DNA of 39,050 nt, taken from Myxococcota bacterium. Its GTDB lineage: Bacteria; Myxococcota_A; UBA9160; UBA4427. Made by a program: the position numbers and the translations under genes. Below, in pieces: positions 24,829 through 33,966 of this stretch (position 1 is the first letter of the stretch; every line of letters begins with the position of its first letter). The stretch is from the NCBI GenBank assembly GCA_029941885.1, contig JAPYTP010000035.1, forward strand, positions 1-39,050. Reading direction: 5' to 3'. The notes beneath the pieces are model-generated. The model had not been told where the DNA came from. It did not search any database and was given only the letters and a program-made list of their open reading frames with translations.

Positions 24829-25626
24829 GTGGGCGAATCGAAAGAGCTTGAATACTGCACTGTGGAGACCGATGGTCGGATCCTACTGGTGACGATCAAC
24901 CGACCTGAGCGAATGAACGCGCTGCACTGGATGGCGAACGAAGAGATCGCGACGGTCTTCGACGATTTCGTTTCCGACCCCGAGCTGTGGGTCGCGATCA
25001 TCACGGGAACAGGGGATCGTGCGTTCTCCGCGGGCAACGATCTGAAATATCAGGCGCAGGAAGCGGGCGGCGAGATGAGGGCCGGACCGAAGACGGGCTT
25101 CGCAGGGCTCACGGCGCGCTACGACTGCACGAAGCCCGTGATCGCGGCCGTGAACGGTGTCGCCATGGGCGGCGGCTTCGAAATTGCGCTCGCGTGTGAC
25201 CTGATCATCGCCTCGACCAACGCACTCTTCGCGCTGCCCGAGCCGAAGGTCGGGCTCGCGGCGCTGGCGGGCGGCGTCCACCGGCTGCCGCGACAGATCG
25301 GGTTGAAGCGCGCGATGGGCATGATGCTCACGGGCCGTCGCGTCGGCGCCGAGGAAGGTGAGCGCCTGGGATTCGTGAACGAGGTGGTGGCGCCGGAGGA
25401 ATTGCTGGCGGCTGCGCGGCGCTGGGCAGATCTGATCGTGGAATGTGCGCCGCTTTCGGTTCGCGCGACCAAGCAGGCGACGATGGACGGCCTCCGACAC
25501 GGGATGATCGAGGACGCAATGGCCGAGAGATATCCCGCGATCGCCGAGCTCTTCAAGAGTGAAGATTTCGTCGAGGGACCCCTCGCGTTTGCGGAAAAGC
25601 GTCCCCCACAGTGGAAGGGGCGTTGA
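24829..25626 (+). CDS. enoyl-CoA hydratase/isomerase family protein
   Basis: A crotonase-fold enzyme of 265 aa acting on CoA thioesters. The oxyanion-hole loop SAGNDLKY (67-74) and GVAMGGGFEIAL are conserved, and both Glu residues of true hydratases are present: Glu118 (GGGFE) and Glu138 (LPEPKVGL). Hydration of a trans-2-enoyl-CoA is therefore plausible. GTG 24829 has GGAGGG 6 bases upstream. It stands 130 bp after DAHP synthase with no linked beta-oxidation genes, though FabV, dienoyl-CoA-reductase-like and SDR genes lie elsewhere in the window. The exact substrate is unknown. Confidence 0.92.
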   Translation: MGESKELEYCTVETDGRILLVTINRPERMNALHWMANEEIATVFDDFVSDPELWVAIITGTGDRAFSAGNDLKYQAQEAGGEMRAGPKTGFAGLTARYDCTKPVIAAVNGVAMGGGFEIALACDLIIASTNALFALPEPKVGLAALAGGVHRLPRQIGLKRAMGMMLTGRRVGAEEGERLGFVNEVVAPEELLAAARRWADLIVECAPLSVRATKQATMDGLRHGMIEDAMAERYPAIAELFKSEDFVEGPLAFAEKRPPQWKGR

Positions 25627-25828
25627 TCGTCGTACCGGCAACTTCATGGCCAAGTACTGGGCATCAAACGTCAAAGTTTCGAATTCAGCGGCCCCCTGTC
25701 TCGCGTTCGCCAGCGGAGTTCAGACTTTTCAACCCAGACCTCTCTAAAGGACCGACTCAGTCGGCTTGAAAATGAGCAATCTCCCGCCGAACGAACGGGC
25801 GCGGGTGCGAACTCGAGGAGGTCCCCAC

Positions 25829-26481
25829 ATGATCCGTCTCATTCCGCTGTTTCTCTGGCTCACGATCGCGCTCACTTCGGTCGGTTGTTCCGGGGCTTCG
25901 AAGATCGATGTCGGCCGCGTGCTCACTTCCGGCCGCGACGGTTGGCAGCCCCCCGAGCGCGTGATCACCTCCCTCGAGATCCGGCCGGCGATCGAGTTGC
26001 GGAGATCGGTACCGACTTCGGCGAGGGGTCGTCCTGGCTCTCGGACGCGGTGGGGTCCGAGGGACGGGTCTACGCCGTCGAGGTCGAAGCCGAACGGGTG
26101 GCGGCGCTCGAGGAACGCGTCGCACAAGCGGGTTTCACGAACGTCGAAGTCGTCTTCGGCGGCGATGACGACCCGCGGCTGCCGGAGGCTGTGATCGATC
26201 TCGCGATGACGTGCCTCACGTATCACCACATCGGGGGGCGGGAGAGCGCCCGCCTCGCCCTCGCGCGCTATATCGAACTGCGCGTCGCGAGCGGCCATTT
26301 CCGCCCGATAGGCAGCCTGCCTCTGGCCGCTCGGATCGTGATCGAGACGTGCGCCACCTGGGCCGTTCACATCCATTGGGATCGGGCGCCCGAGCTCTTC
26401 GACCCCGCGCAAGCCCGTGACACGACGATCGATTTCCTGGTTCGCGGACTGCTCTCCCAGACGGCCTTCGGGACGCTGTGA
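25829..26481 (+). pseudogene. broken lipoprotein methyltransferase fused to a TetR C-terminal fragment
   Basis: Three parts in series. (1) ATG 25829, with GGAGG 8 bases upstream, starts a lipoprotein signal (LWLTIALTSVGC), followed by DGWQPPERVITSLEI. (2) At 25985-25989 (CCGGCCGG) the frame slips. A single missing G restores RPGDRVAEIG, then GRVYAVEVEAERV and LTYHHI, the SAM-binding core of a class I methyltransferase. (3) From about 26245 the same frame turns into a TetR-family C-terminal domain (LARYIELRVASGHFRPIG, ETCATWAVHIHWDRAPELFD, DFLVRGLL). The methyltransferase end and the TetR DNA-binding start are both missing, as expected from one deletion joining neighbouring genes. Neither half can work as such. 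Its stop overlaps the permease start. Confidence 0.7.
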
Positions 26482-27773
26482 AAGGCGGGATTCCGACTCG
26501 AAGTGCGGCGGCCCTGGTCGCTGCCAACATGATCGGAGCGGGCGTTTTCACGACCTCGGGTTTTGCGCTCGCAGATCTCGGTAATCGCGAGACGGTGCTG
26601 TTGGCCTGGCTGATCGGCGGGGTGATCGCGCTCTGTGGAGCCCTCTCGTACGCGGGGCTGGCGAGTCGAATTCCCGGAAATGGCGGGGAATATCTGTTTC
26701 TGTCCCGCGCGTTGCATCCCCTGGTGGGGTTCCTGGCGGGGTGGGTCTCGCTCTTCGCGGGATTCACCGCGCCGATCGCCGTGGCCGCGCACGGGCTCGA
26801 AGCCTACGTCGGCGCTTCTGTGGGTGTCGTACTTCCGCGGGGCACATTGGGAGCCACCGCGATCATCGCCTGTGGACTCGTCCACGGAATAGATCGCCAC
26901 GCTGGGCTCCGCGCTCAGGACATCGCGGTGGCTGCCAAGATCACAGCCATCCTGTTGTTCATCGTCGTGGGGGCGGCGGTCCTGCTCGGGACCGGCATGC
27001 CCCCTCCCGCATCCGCTGACACCGCAATCGTCTCCGACTCGGTTTCGCTCTCCGCGTTCGCGGTGACTCTCGTCTGGATCTCCTTCGCCTACTCCGGCTG
27101 GAACGCGGCAGTCTATGTGGCGGGTGAACTCGAAGATCCAGAGCGCACGCTGCCGCGTGCGCTCTGGATTGCGACCGTCGGTGTCACGCTGGTCTACGTC
27201 GCGCTGAACGCCGTCTTCCTTTGGTCCGCGCCGATCGAGGCCCTCTCGGGCAAGCCGGAGGTCGGGGCGATCGCGGCGGAAGCCCTCGGTGGTGTCTGGG
27301 CGAGAGCGGCGCTTTCGGGCGTCGTGGCGCTCGGGCTCGTGACGTCGATCTCGGCGATGGTGATGGTCGGGCCGCGGGTCTATGCCCAGATGGCCTCGGA
27401 CGGACTCTTTCCGAAGGGCCTCGCGCCGAAGGACCCGGTTCCACGCGGCGCGATCGCGCTCCAGGTCGGGCTCGCTCTGGCGGCCTTCTTCATCGGGGAG
27501 TTGCGCGACCTGCTGCTCTACGTGGGTTTTCTGTTGGGACTCTCCGCGGCGACGACGGTCGCGTGTCTCTTCCTGCCTTCGGTTCGATCGAGTGCGGGTG
27601 CGGCTCGGATTCCTGGGATGCCCTGGGTCCCCGCGGTCTTCATCCTGGCGACGCTCGGTAGCGCGGGCTTCGCGCTGGCGCGTGAACCGATGCAGGCGGG
27701 GATCGGAGTCGTGACCCTGGCGATCGGCGCCCTCGTCTTCTGGGCGCAGCGAAGGCGGGTTGCTGCACGTTGA
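26478..27773 (+). CDS. APC-superfamily amino acid permease
   Basis: An inner-membrane permease of 431 aa with about 12 hydrophobic segments. TM1 carries ANMIGAGVFTTSGF, the glycine-rich unwound substrate site of APC transporters. Other marks are SRIPGNGGEYLFLSRAL in TM2 and SFAYSGWNAAVYVAGELEDP in TM6. It likely imports an amino acid or amine by proton symport; the substrate cannot be read. GTG 26478 overlaps the stop of the upstream pseudogene (GTGA), so the permease may have depended on that gene for translation and expression may now be altered. It is convergent with the molybdoenzyme gene. Confidence 0.88.
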   Translation: MKGGIPTRSAAALVAANMIGAGVFTTSGFALADLGNRETVLLAWLIGGVIALCGALSYAGLASRIPGNGGEYLFLSRALHPLVGFLAGWVSLFAGFTAPIAVAAHGLEAYVGASVGVVLPRGTLGATAIIACGLVHGIDRHAGLRAQDIAVAAKITAILLFIVVGAAVLLGTGMPPPASADTAIVSDSVSLSAFAVTLVWISFAYSGWNAAVYVAGELEDPERTLPRALWIATVGVTLVYVALNAVFLWSAPIEALSGKPEVGAIAAEALGGVWARAALSGVVALGLVTSISAMVMVGPRVYAQMASDGLFPKGLAPKDPVPRGAIALQVGLALAAFFIGELRDLLLYVGFLLGLSAATTVACLFLPSVRSSAGAARIPGMPWVPAVFILATLGSAGFALAREPMQAGIGVVTLAIGALVFWAQRRRVAAR

Positions 27774-27797
27774 GAGACGGAGGCGGTGCGCATCCGA

Positions 27798-30020
27798 TCA
27801 GGCCGCTTCGATCTCGACCGGAATTCCGTTGGCGATGCTCGTACCCGACGGGACGTCGAGGGGAAGATCGTCGGTGAGCACGTTGGCGTTTACGCCGGGC
27901 TGCTTCTCCACCGCAACACCGAGCCGCGTGCCCGGCGAGCCATGGCCGAATCCGTGCGGCAGGCTGACCACGCCCGGCATCATCTCATCGCTCACCTCGA
28001 CATCGACCTCGAGCTGGCCGACGCGAGAGCGCACGCGCGCGCGATCGCCGCTGGCCAGTCCGTGGCGGTCCGCATCCTTGGGGTGTACGAGAAGCGTGCA
28101 ACGCATCCTTCCCTTGGCGAGGTTCGGCAGATTGTGGAGCCAGGAATTCATGCCACGCGCCTGGCGGCGGCCGATGAGGCGTAGGCCATCGGGGTTCTCG
28201 TAGCTCGGGCGGGATGCCAACAGGCGAGGGATGTCGCACGTGATCATCGGGTCCGTCAGGGCGATGCGCCGCCCCTCGGTTCGCAGGATGTCGGGAAACC
28301 GTGATTCGAGCGGACCGAGATCGATCGCACCGCGTGCGGCCTTGAGCTTCTCGAGATTCAGTCCGTCGGGATTCATCCCAAATTGGTCCCCATAAGGGCC
28401 GCAACGCAGCTGGAGTTCGACCAGACGCATCGGTCCGGGGGTCGGGTCGAGCTGGGCGATGACATGGTCGACATCGAGGCCGAGCTTGCCGGCGAAGCGC
28501 GTCGCGTTCTGTATCAGACTCATTTCGTCGAAGGTCTGGGGATCCGCGCCGTTCAGGCGGGCAGCCAGTTCGAGATAGACCTCCCACGACCGCTTCTCCC
28601 CCGGTTCGGGCTCGAAGACCTGCTCGCTGTAGCGCACGTGATTTCGGATGGCGGTCGACTGACAGAGGAAGTCGAAGTTCTCGTGTTCGAGCTGGGGTGC
28701 CGTGGGGAGGATCAGGTCGGCATGTCGCGTCGTCTCGTTCAGATAGATGTCGATCGCGACCATGAACTCGAGCCCCTCGAGGCCACGCGAGATCCGGTCG
28801 CCGGCCGGCATCGAAAGGACCGGATTGCCGCAGGTGATGACGAGTGCGCGCATTCGTCTTTCCCCTGCAGCCGCAACGTCGAGTTCCTCGGCGAAAGCCG
28901 AGGAGGGGAGATGACCGTCGATGGTCGGGAGGCCGCGGGCAGCGGTTTTGTAGGGGCCGATCGCGATCGGGGGCATCGGATTGCCGGGCTCGTGCTGCCC
29001 CGTCGCCGGGCGTGGGAACATCATGCCGCCGGGTTCGTCATAGCGGCCGAGCAGGATGTTCACGACGTCCACCAGCCAGCTCGCGAGGGTGCCGAATTCC
29101 ACCGTGCAGGTCCCGATTCGGCCGTAGACGCAGGCATTCGCATGGGCGGCGAGTTCAACGGCGATGCGGCGGGTCGTTTCCGCGCCAATCCCCGTGGCGG
29201 CGGCTGTCGACTCGGGGGTGAATTCGGTCGCGAGTTCGCGGAGTTTGTCGATGCCGTCGGTGAACGCTTCGAATCGACCGAGCCGGACGAGCCCGTCCTC
29301 GAAGATCACGTTCGTGAGCGCAAACAGGAAATAGGCATCACTGCCCGGTCTGATGAAGAGATGTTCATCGGCGACCTTTGCGCTTTCGCTTCGTCGTGGA
29401 TCGACGACGACGAAGCGGCCACCTCTCTCGCTAATGGCCTCGAGCTTCTTGCGGACGCCGGGCGCCGACATGATGCTTCCCTGGGAGACGATCGGATTGC
29501 CGCCCAGGCACAAGAAATAGTCGCATCGGTCAAGATCCGGGATCGGAAGGATCGAGCCCTTTCCGAATAACACTCGGGAAGTAAAGAGTTTCGGGAAATG
29601 GTCCATCGTTGCGGCGGAGAACATTCGTGGAGTGCGGAGCGATTCGAGGATGAATCGGTTGTAGAGAAGACAGCCGACATCGAATCCACTCGGGTTGCCG
29701 ATATAAACGCCTAACGTATCGTTTCCATATTGCTCTTGTAGAGCCTCGATTCGGGTCGCTGCGTAGTCGAAAGCCTCGTCCCAGGAGACTTCCTCCCAGT
29801 CACCGCTCGCGGTCTTTCGAATCGGCTTCTTCAGTCGATCGGGATCCTCGAACACCCCCTGCATGGCCGTCGCCTTGGGGCAGATATGGCCCTGGCTGAT
29901 CGGGTCGTCGGGATTGCCTTCGATGCGAAGCACTCGACGTTCTTCCCGATCGGCGAGGACACGCAGGCCACAACTGGCCTCACAGATCGAACAAGAACGG
30001 TGGAACCATCGGGCCGCCAT
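27798..30020 (-). CDS. molybdopterin oxidoreductase (DMSO-reductase superfamily)
   Basis: A 740-aa molybdenum/tungsten enzyme with a bis-MGD cofactor. An N-terminal [4Fe-4S] site is seen as CSICEASC (Cys10, Cys13, Cys17) plus Cys47 in GHICPKA. Domains II-III carry CLGGNPIVSQGS, VVVDPRRSESAKVADEHLFI and ITCGNPVLSMPAG. The C-terminal dinucleotide-binding domain includes ARGMNSWLHNLPNLAKG and LPHGFGHGSPG. No Tat signal is seen, so it is probably cytoplasmic. No selenocysteine or Cys stands at the expected Mo ligand site; an Asp in AATMDHFPK is the likely ligand (inference). There are no electron-transfer subunits next door. Its ATG overlaps the stop of the aminotransferase gene (TGATG). The substrate is unknown; a formate dehydrogenase or another oxidoreductase are both possible. 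Confidence 0.9.
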   Translation of the reverse strand: MAARWFHRSCSICEASCGLRVLADREERRVLRIEGNPDDPISQGHICPKATAMQGVFEDPDRLKKPIRKTASGDWEEVSWDEAFDYAATRIEALQEQYGNDTLGVYIGNPSGFDVGCLLYNRFILESLRTPRMFSAATMDHFPKLFTSRVLFGKGSILPIPDLDRCDYFLCLGGNPIVSQGSIMSAPGVRKKLEAISERGGRFVVVDPRRSESAKVADEHLFIRPGSDAYFLFALTNVIFEDGLVRLGRFEAFTDGIDKLRELATEFTPESTAAATGIGAETTRRIAVELAAHANACVYGRIGTCTVEFGTLASWLVDVVNILLGRYDEPGGMMFPRPATGQHEPGNPMPPIAIGPYKTAARGLPTIDGHLPSSAFAEELDVAAAGERRMRALVITCGNPVLSMPAGDRISRGLEGLEFMVAIDIYLNETTRHADLILPTAPQLEHENFDFLCQSTAIRNHVRYSEQVFEPEPGEKRSWEVYLELAARLNGADPQTFDEMSLIQNATRFAGKLGLDVDHVIAQLDPTPGPMRLVELQLRCGPYGDQFGMNPDGLNLEKLKAARGAIDLGPLESRFPDILRTEGRRIALTDPMITCDIPRLLASRPSYENPDGLRLIGRRQARGMNSWLHNLPNLAKGRMRCTLLVHPKDADRHGLASGDRARVRSRVGQLEVDVEVSDEMMPGVVSLPHGFGHGSPGTRLGVAVEKQPGVNANVLTDDLPLDVPSGTSIANGIPVEIEAA

Positions 30021-31222
30021 CAGCCGACTTCGAGCAACACGTCGCGAAGTACGGCGAGGCCGTGATCGATCTCTCCCGGAGAAATCACCAGCGGCGGGGC
30101 GAGGCGAAGAACATTTTCCCCGGCGGCGATCACGAGTACTCCGCGTTCGCGACACGCATCGATGATCGCAGCCGGCGGCTTTGCGAGGGCGAGTCCCCGC
30201 AAGAGTCCGCGCCCGCGTGTCTCGAGGACGCGATCCGGCCCGGCGTCCGCAGCGATCGCGGCAAGACCCGCACCGAGCCGCTCGCCCATGGCCTTGGCAT
30301 GGTCGAGGACCCCACCCGCGAGCAACTCGTCGATCACCGTCGCCGCGACCGCGCACGCAAGAGGGTTTCCGCCGAAGGTCGACGCGTGGGTTCCCGGGAC
30401 GAGGGCCTTCGACAATTCGCGCGTCGTGCACATCGCGCCGATGGGAATGCCCCCTCCGAGCGCCTTGGCGAGGGTCATGACGTCGGGTGTCACGCCCTCC
30501 TGTTCATGGGCGAAGAGCGTGCCGGTGCGGCCGATTCCGACCTGGACTTCGTCGAAGATGAGCAGACATCCGTTCTCGTCCGCGAGGTCGCGCAGACCCT
30601 TGAGGAAGCCAGGTGCGGGCAGACGGATGCCGCCTTCACCCTGGATCGGCTCGACCAGAATGGCGGCGGTCCTTTCCGAGAGAAGCTCGCGCACGGTGTC
30701 GAGGTCACCCCAAGCTGCGTGATGGAATCCGGGAACCAGGGGCTCGAACCCCTTCCAGTAGGCGGGGGTGCCCGTCGCCGAAACGGTGAAGAGCGTGCGA
30801 CCGTGGAATGCGCCCTCGAAGGCGATGATCTCGAATCGATCTCGCCCGTGATCGCGGTGGTGTCGGCGGGCAAGTTTGAGCGCGGCCTCGTTCGCTTCGG
30901 CGCCCGAGTTACAGAAATAGATCGCTTCGGCGAAACTATTCGCCGTGAGGCGTTCGGCCAGACCGATCTGCGGTTCGGTCGTGTAGAGATTCGACACGTG
31001 CCACAGTCGCGACGCCTGTTCATCCAGCGCCGCCCGCAGCTTCGGGTTGGCGTGGCCGAGCACTGCGGTGGCGATTCCGCCCATCAGGTCGAGGAATCGG
31101 TTGTCCTCGGCATCGTAGAGCCAGCAACCCTCGCCGCGGACCAAGGCGATCGGTTGGGGGGCATAGTTTCCGACGAGGACTTGCGACCCTCGGTCAGCAA
31201 TCTTGGAGTTGGTCGTCGGCAT
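30020..31222 (-). CDS. argD: class III aminotransferase, ArgD-like
   Basis: A PLP-dependent fold-type-I aminotransferase of 400 aa. PLP marks are CNSGAEANEAALKLAR (104-119), FDEVQVGIGRTG with Asp224, and Lys253 in TLAKALGGG. GGIATAVLGHANP and the short compact length fit acetylornithine/succinyl-diaminopimelate aminotransferases (ArgD/LysJ group). It would transfer an omega-amino group to 2-oxoglutarate. A GAGGAG site lies about 11 bases before ATG 31222. In most genomes argD lies beside argF or argB; here it is coupled to a molybdoenzyme, so a catabolic omega-aminotransferase role is also possible. The gene name is a best guess. Confidence 0.82.
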   Translation of the reverse strand: MPTTNSKIADRGSQVLVGNYAPQPIALVRGEGCWLYDAEDNRFLDLMGGIATAVLGHANPKLRAALDEQASRLWHVSNLYTTEPQIGLAERLTANSFAEAIYFCNSGAEANEAALKLARRHHRDHGRDRFEIIAFEGAFHGRTLFTVSATGTPAYWKGFEPLVPGFHHAAWGDLDTVRELLSERTAAILVEPIQGEGGIRLPAPGFLKGLRDLADENGCLLIFDEVQVGIGRTGTLFAHEQEGVTPDVMTLAKALGGGIPIGAMCTTRELSKALVPGTHASTFGGNPLACAVAATVIDELLAGGVLDHAKAMGERLGAGLAAIAADAGPDRVLETRGRGLLRGLALAKPPAAIIDACRERGVLVIAAGENVLRLAPPLVISPGEIDHGLAVLRDVLLEVG

Positions 31223-31423
31223 CGTCTAGGACTCTCCTCTGTCGAGATGAATCGGTGTGGGTGGGCGCCCCGTCGCAGGACCGGCTTACTATACGTCCTC
31301 CTCTCGTTCCGGTCGCGCGGGAGTGTTCGTCCGACCGGCCGGGGCACGCCGCGATCGGAGGCACCCCACGCCCTCTTTTCCCGCATAGGATTGCGCTCCG
31401 GGAAGCGCGAAAGGAGAAGCGTG

Positions 31424-32101
31424 ATGCTCGATCCGCTGGGCCCTGGAATCTGGACTGTCCCGATGCCCCTCAAGTTGGCCGGCGCGGAATTCGGGACACG
31501 CATGACCGTCGTTCGAGTCGCTGACGGAGGCCTCGTATTGATCGCGCCCATCGCGATCGATTCGACGCTCGCGGCCGTCCTGGCGGAGGTCGGCGAGGTG
31601 CGCGCCGTGATTGCACCGAACGCCTTCCATCACGCCTACTTCCTGGCTGCAGCCGAGCGGTATCCAGACGCGGTCTGCTTCCTGGCCGAAGGGGTGGAGA
31701 AGAAACTCGGAACTCGCCCGCCGGGCGCGCGGGATCTTGCGGGCATCGCCGATCCGCTCTGGGAGGCGGAACTCGAGCAGGTCGTTCTCGAGGGCGTCCC
31801 GATGACCAATGAAGTGATCTTCTTTCATCGCGAGTCGAGAACCCTCATCCTCACCGATCTCTGCTTCAACTTCGATCCGGCTCCAGGGGGCTGGACGGGT
31901 CTCTTCCTTCGGATCACCGGTGCCCACGGAAGGCTCGCTGTGTCGCGTCTGATGCGCGCGAGCCTGAAGGACAAGACCAGGGTTCGGGCCGCGCTGGCTC
32001 GGATCCTCGAGTGGGATTTCGACAAGATCATCGTCACCCACGGACATAACATTAAATCCGGTGGGAAGGAACGGTTTCGGGAGGCGACGGGTGATATCTA
32101 G
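31424..32101 (+). CDS. DUF4336 family protein (metallo-beta-lactamase-like)
   Basis: A 225-aa protein with the layout of DUF4336: LGPGIWTVPMPLKLAGAEFG at the start, IAPNAFHHAYFL in the middle and a C-terminal VTHGHN. The scattered His residues and alternating strands recall metallo-beta-lactamase folds, but the full HxHxDH motif is absent, so hydrolase activity is doubtful. ATG 31424 has AAGGAG 7 bases upstream. The open frame extends far upstream only as a shadow of the aminotransferase gene. It is divergent from the aminotransferase and convergent with the cyclase. Function unknown. Confidence 0.8.
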   Translation: MLDPLGPGIWTVPMPLKLAGAEFGTRMTVVRVADGGLVLIAPIAIDSTLAAVLAEVGEVRAVIAPNAFHHAYFLAAAERYPDAVCFLAEGVEKKLGTRPPGARDLAGIADPLWEAELEQVVLEGVPMTNEVIFFHRESRTLILTDLCFNFDPAPGGWTGLFLRITGAHGRLAVSRLMRASLKDKTRVRAALARILEWDFDKIIVTHGHNIKSGGKERFREATGDI

Positions 32102-32133
32102 GGCATTCGTCGTGGGTGGAAACGAGGGGGCCC

Positions 32134-33879
32134 CTACTCGAGCGCGTGGGTCGGGTCGACGGTCGGTCGCAGTCGCTCCCTGACGAGATAGGGCTGCACG
32201 CTCTTCCGCTTGCCCTTGAGCATGACTTCCTCGAGGGTATCACAGGCGTAGGCGTGCTTGGCGGCCTGCCAGGTCGCCTCTCCGATCACCACCTGCCCGG
32301 GGGCGGCCACCGAAGATTCGAGTCGGCTCGCGATATTCACCACATCGCCAATGACGGTGTAGTCCTTGCGTTGGGGCGAGCCGATATCGCCGACGACGAC
32401 GCTGCCGGAGTTGACTCCGATGCGCATTCGGATCGGGCGGACTCCTTCGCGGGCGTCGTTGAGGGCGCCGAGGGCTTCTTGCATCCGCAGCGCTGCTTCG
32501 ACCGCGCGCTCCGCGTGGTCGGGCATGGGGAGCGGGGCACCGAAGAACGCCATCATTCCGTCGCCACGAAATTTGTCCAGCGTTCCCTCGAGCTCGAATA
32601 CGGCGCTCGTCAGCCGTTCGAAGACTTCGTTGAGAATCAGGATGACTTCGCTCGGAGGCAAGCGCTCGGCCATCGTCGTGAATCCTGTCAGGTCTGCAAA
32701 GAGAATCGAAACTTCGCCTTCCTCGGCGACCATTCCGCCTGTCACGACGCTCGGCTCTTCGAGTATCCGTTCCACGACCGCGGGTGAGCTGTAGCGCGCG
32801 AGCCTCGCGCGGCGTTCCTGTTCCCGTCTGATGTCGTCGCGAAGTGCGGCTTGTTCGACGGCGATCGCGGAGAGCAGCGCCAGGATCGAGAGTGCCTGCA
32901 GTTGGGAGATATCGAAGGGATCTGTCGTTGATTGACGGTCGACGTACACATATCCGCTGACATTTCCGTCGCGCAGCAGCGGCGCGCACATCGCGGAGTG
33001 GATGCCCATCATGATCACACTTTCGGCCCCACCGAATCGGTCATCCATCGCGGTGTCCTTGACGAGGACCGCTTGCTTCTCTTCGATCGCGAGGCCCGTG
33101 ATATTCGTGCTGATCGCGATTGGCATGTCGGGCACGCCCTCGCGGTTGCGCATCGCCATTGGCTCGATCGATTGCGATTCGGAGTCGTAGAGACAGATGA
33201 CGCCCCGCTCGACGGGAATATTGGCGAAAACGAGAGAGAGGATCCGATCGAGGGTCTCGGGCAGAGTGGTGCAGGAGAGCAGGCTCTCGGCGGATTCGCT
33301 GACGAGCCGGAGCAGGTGGGCGCCGGATGCCATGCCCCCCGCGCTCTCGGCTGGTCGCAGAAGATCTTCGCCGATCCCCGACAGGCCTTCCTTGTCGGCG
33401 AAGATCGACGGGCTGTTGGTCAAGTCGCCGGCGGCCTGCAGGAGATGGTCGAGTCCCAGCAGATCGAGGACCTCGGTATGACCAGAGGGTGCCTTGTTCT
33501 CGTCGAAGATCACCCGAGCGCGGGAGGCTGCGGACTCCGGGCCGATCTCGACGTATACGCGGATCATGCCGAGGTCGAGTCGGTCGCCGTTGCGCAGGAG
33601 TTGTTCGGTGACATGGAAGGTGTTGACGCGTGAACCGTTCTTGCTCCCGAGATCGCGGATCATCCAACCCGCGTCCTCTCGGGCAATCCGTGCGTGTTGG
33701 CGCGAGATGCTCTCATGGGCGAGCAGCAGATCCGATTCCGGTGAGCGACCGACGACGATCGGGCGATCGCCGACCGTAAAAATCCGATCGCGCCCCTCGT
33801 ATCGGAAGCGCAACCGGCACACGATCGGGTCGTCTTTCTGTGCGCTCAAGGATGACTCCACGCTGTCGGCTCTATTCAC
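32134..33879 (-). CDS. class III adenylate cyclase with FHA and GAF domains
   Basis: A 581-aa cytoplasmic signalling enzyme. An FHA domain (about 20-110) has GRSPESD, SRQHARI and DLGSKNG, which bind phosphothreonine. A GAF domain (about 180-360; ERGVICLYDSESQ, GIHSAMCAPLLRD) would bind a small ligand. A C-terminal class III cyclase domain (about 395-570) has both metal Asp residues (LFADLTGF; FRGDGMMAFFG), Lys in LDKFRGDG, DYTVIGD, and the transition-state Asn/Arg in VVNIASRLE. Lys and Asp at the specificity positions favour ATP over GTP. The start is uncertain: GTG 33879 is used, TTG 33924 extends it, and TTG 33849 has a better ribosome-binding site. It probably makes cAMP in response to kinase signalling. 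Confidence 0.87.
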   Translation of the reverse strand: MNRADSVESSLSAQKDDPIVCRLRFRYEGRDRIFTVGDRPIVVGRSPESDLLLAHESISRQHARIAREDAGWMIRDLGSKNGSRVNTFHVTEQLLRNGDRLDLGMIRVYVEIGPESAASRARVIFDENKAPSGHTEVLDLLGLDHLLQAAGDLTNSPSIFADKEGLSGIGEDLLRPAESAGGMASGAHLLRLVSESAESLLSCTTLPETLDRILSLVFANIPVERGVICLYDSESQSIEPMAMRNREGVPDMPIAISTNITGLAIEEKQAVLVKDTAMDDRFGGAESVIMMGIHSAMCAPLLRDGNVSGYVYVDRQSTTDPFDISQLQALSILALLSAIAVEQAALRDDIRREQERRARLARYSSPAVVERILEEPSVVTGGMVAEEGEVSILFADLTGFTTMAERLPPSEVILILNEVFERLTSAVFELEGTLDKFRGDGMMAFFGAPLPMPDHAERAVEAALRMQEALGALNDAREGVRPIRMRIGVNSGSVVVGDIGSPQRKDYTVIGDVVNIASRLESSVAAPGQVVIGEATWQAAKHAYACDTLEEVMLKGKRKSVQPYLVRERLRPTVDPTHALE

Positions 33880-33966
33880 GCTGGTGGGCTCTGCCGGGTG
33901 CCGGCCGAGCTGCCAGGGACTCAATCGTGCTCATCGGTACGTCTGCCCGGCTGCTCAAGCCGGGGT

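Noticed and set aside
25752-25764. CCGACT-C-AGTCGG palindrome upstream of the chimeric pseudogene
   Set aside because: Six-base arms only, and the downstream gene is broken, so no regulatory call is supported.
30062-31423. Very long open frame on the plus strand leading into the DUF4336 gene
   Set aside because: It is the antisense shadow of the aminotransferase gene. Its composition is Arg/Gly/Asp rich without domains, and a strong ribosome-binding site marks the real start at 31424.
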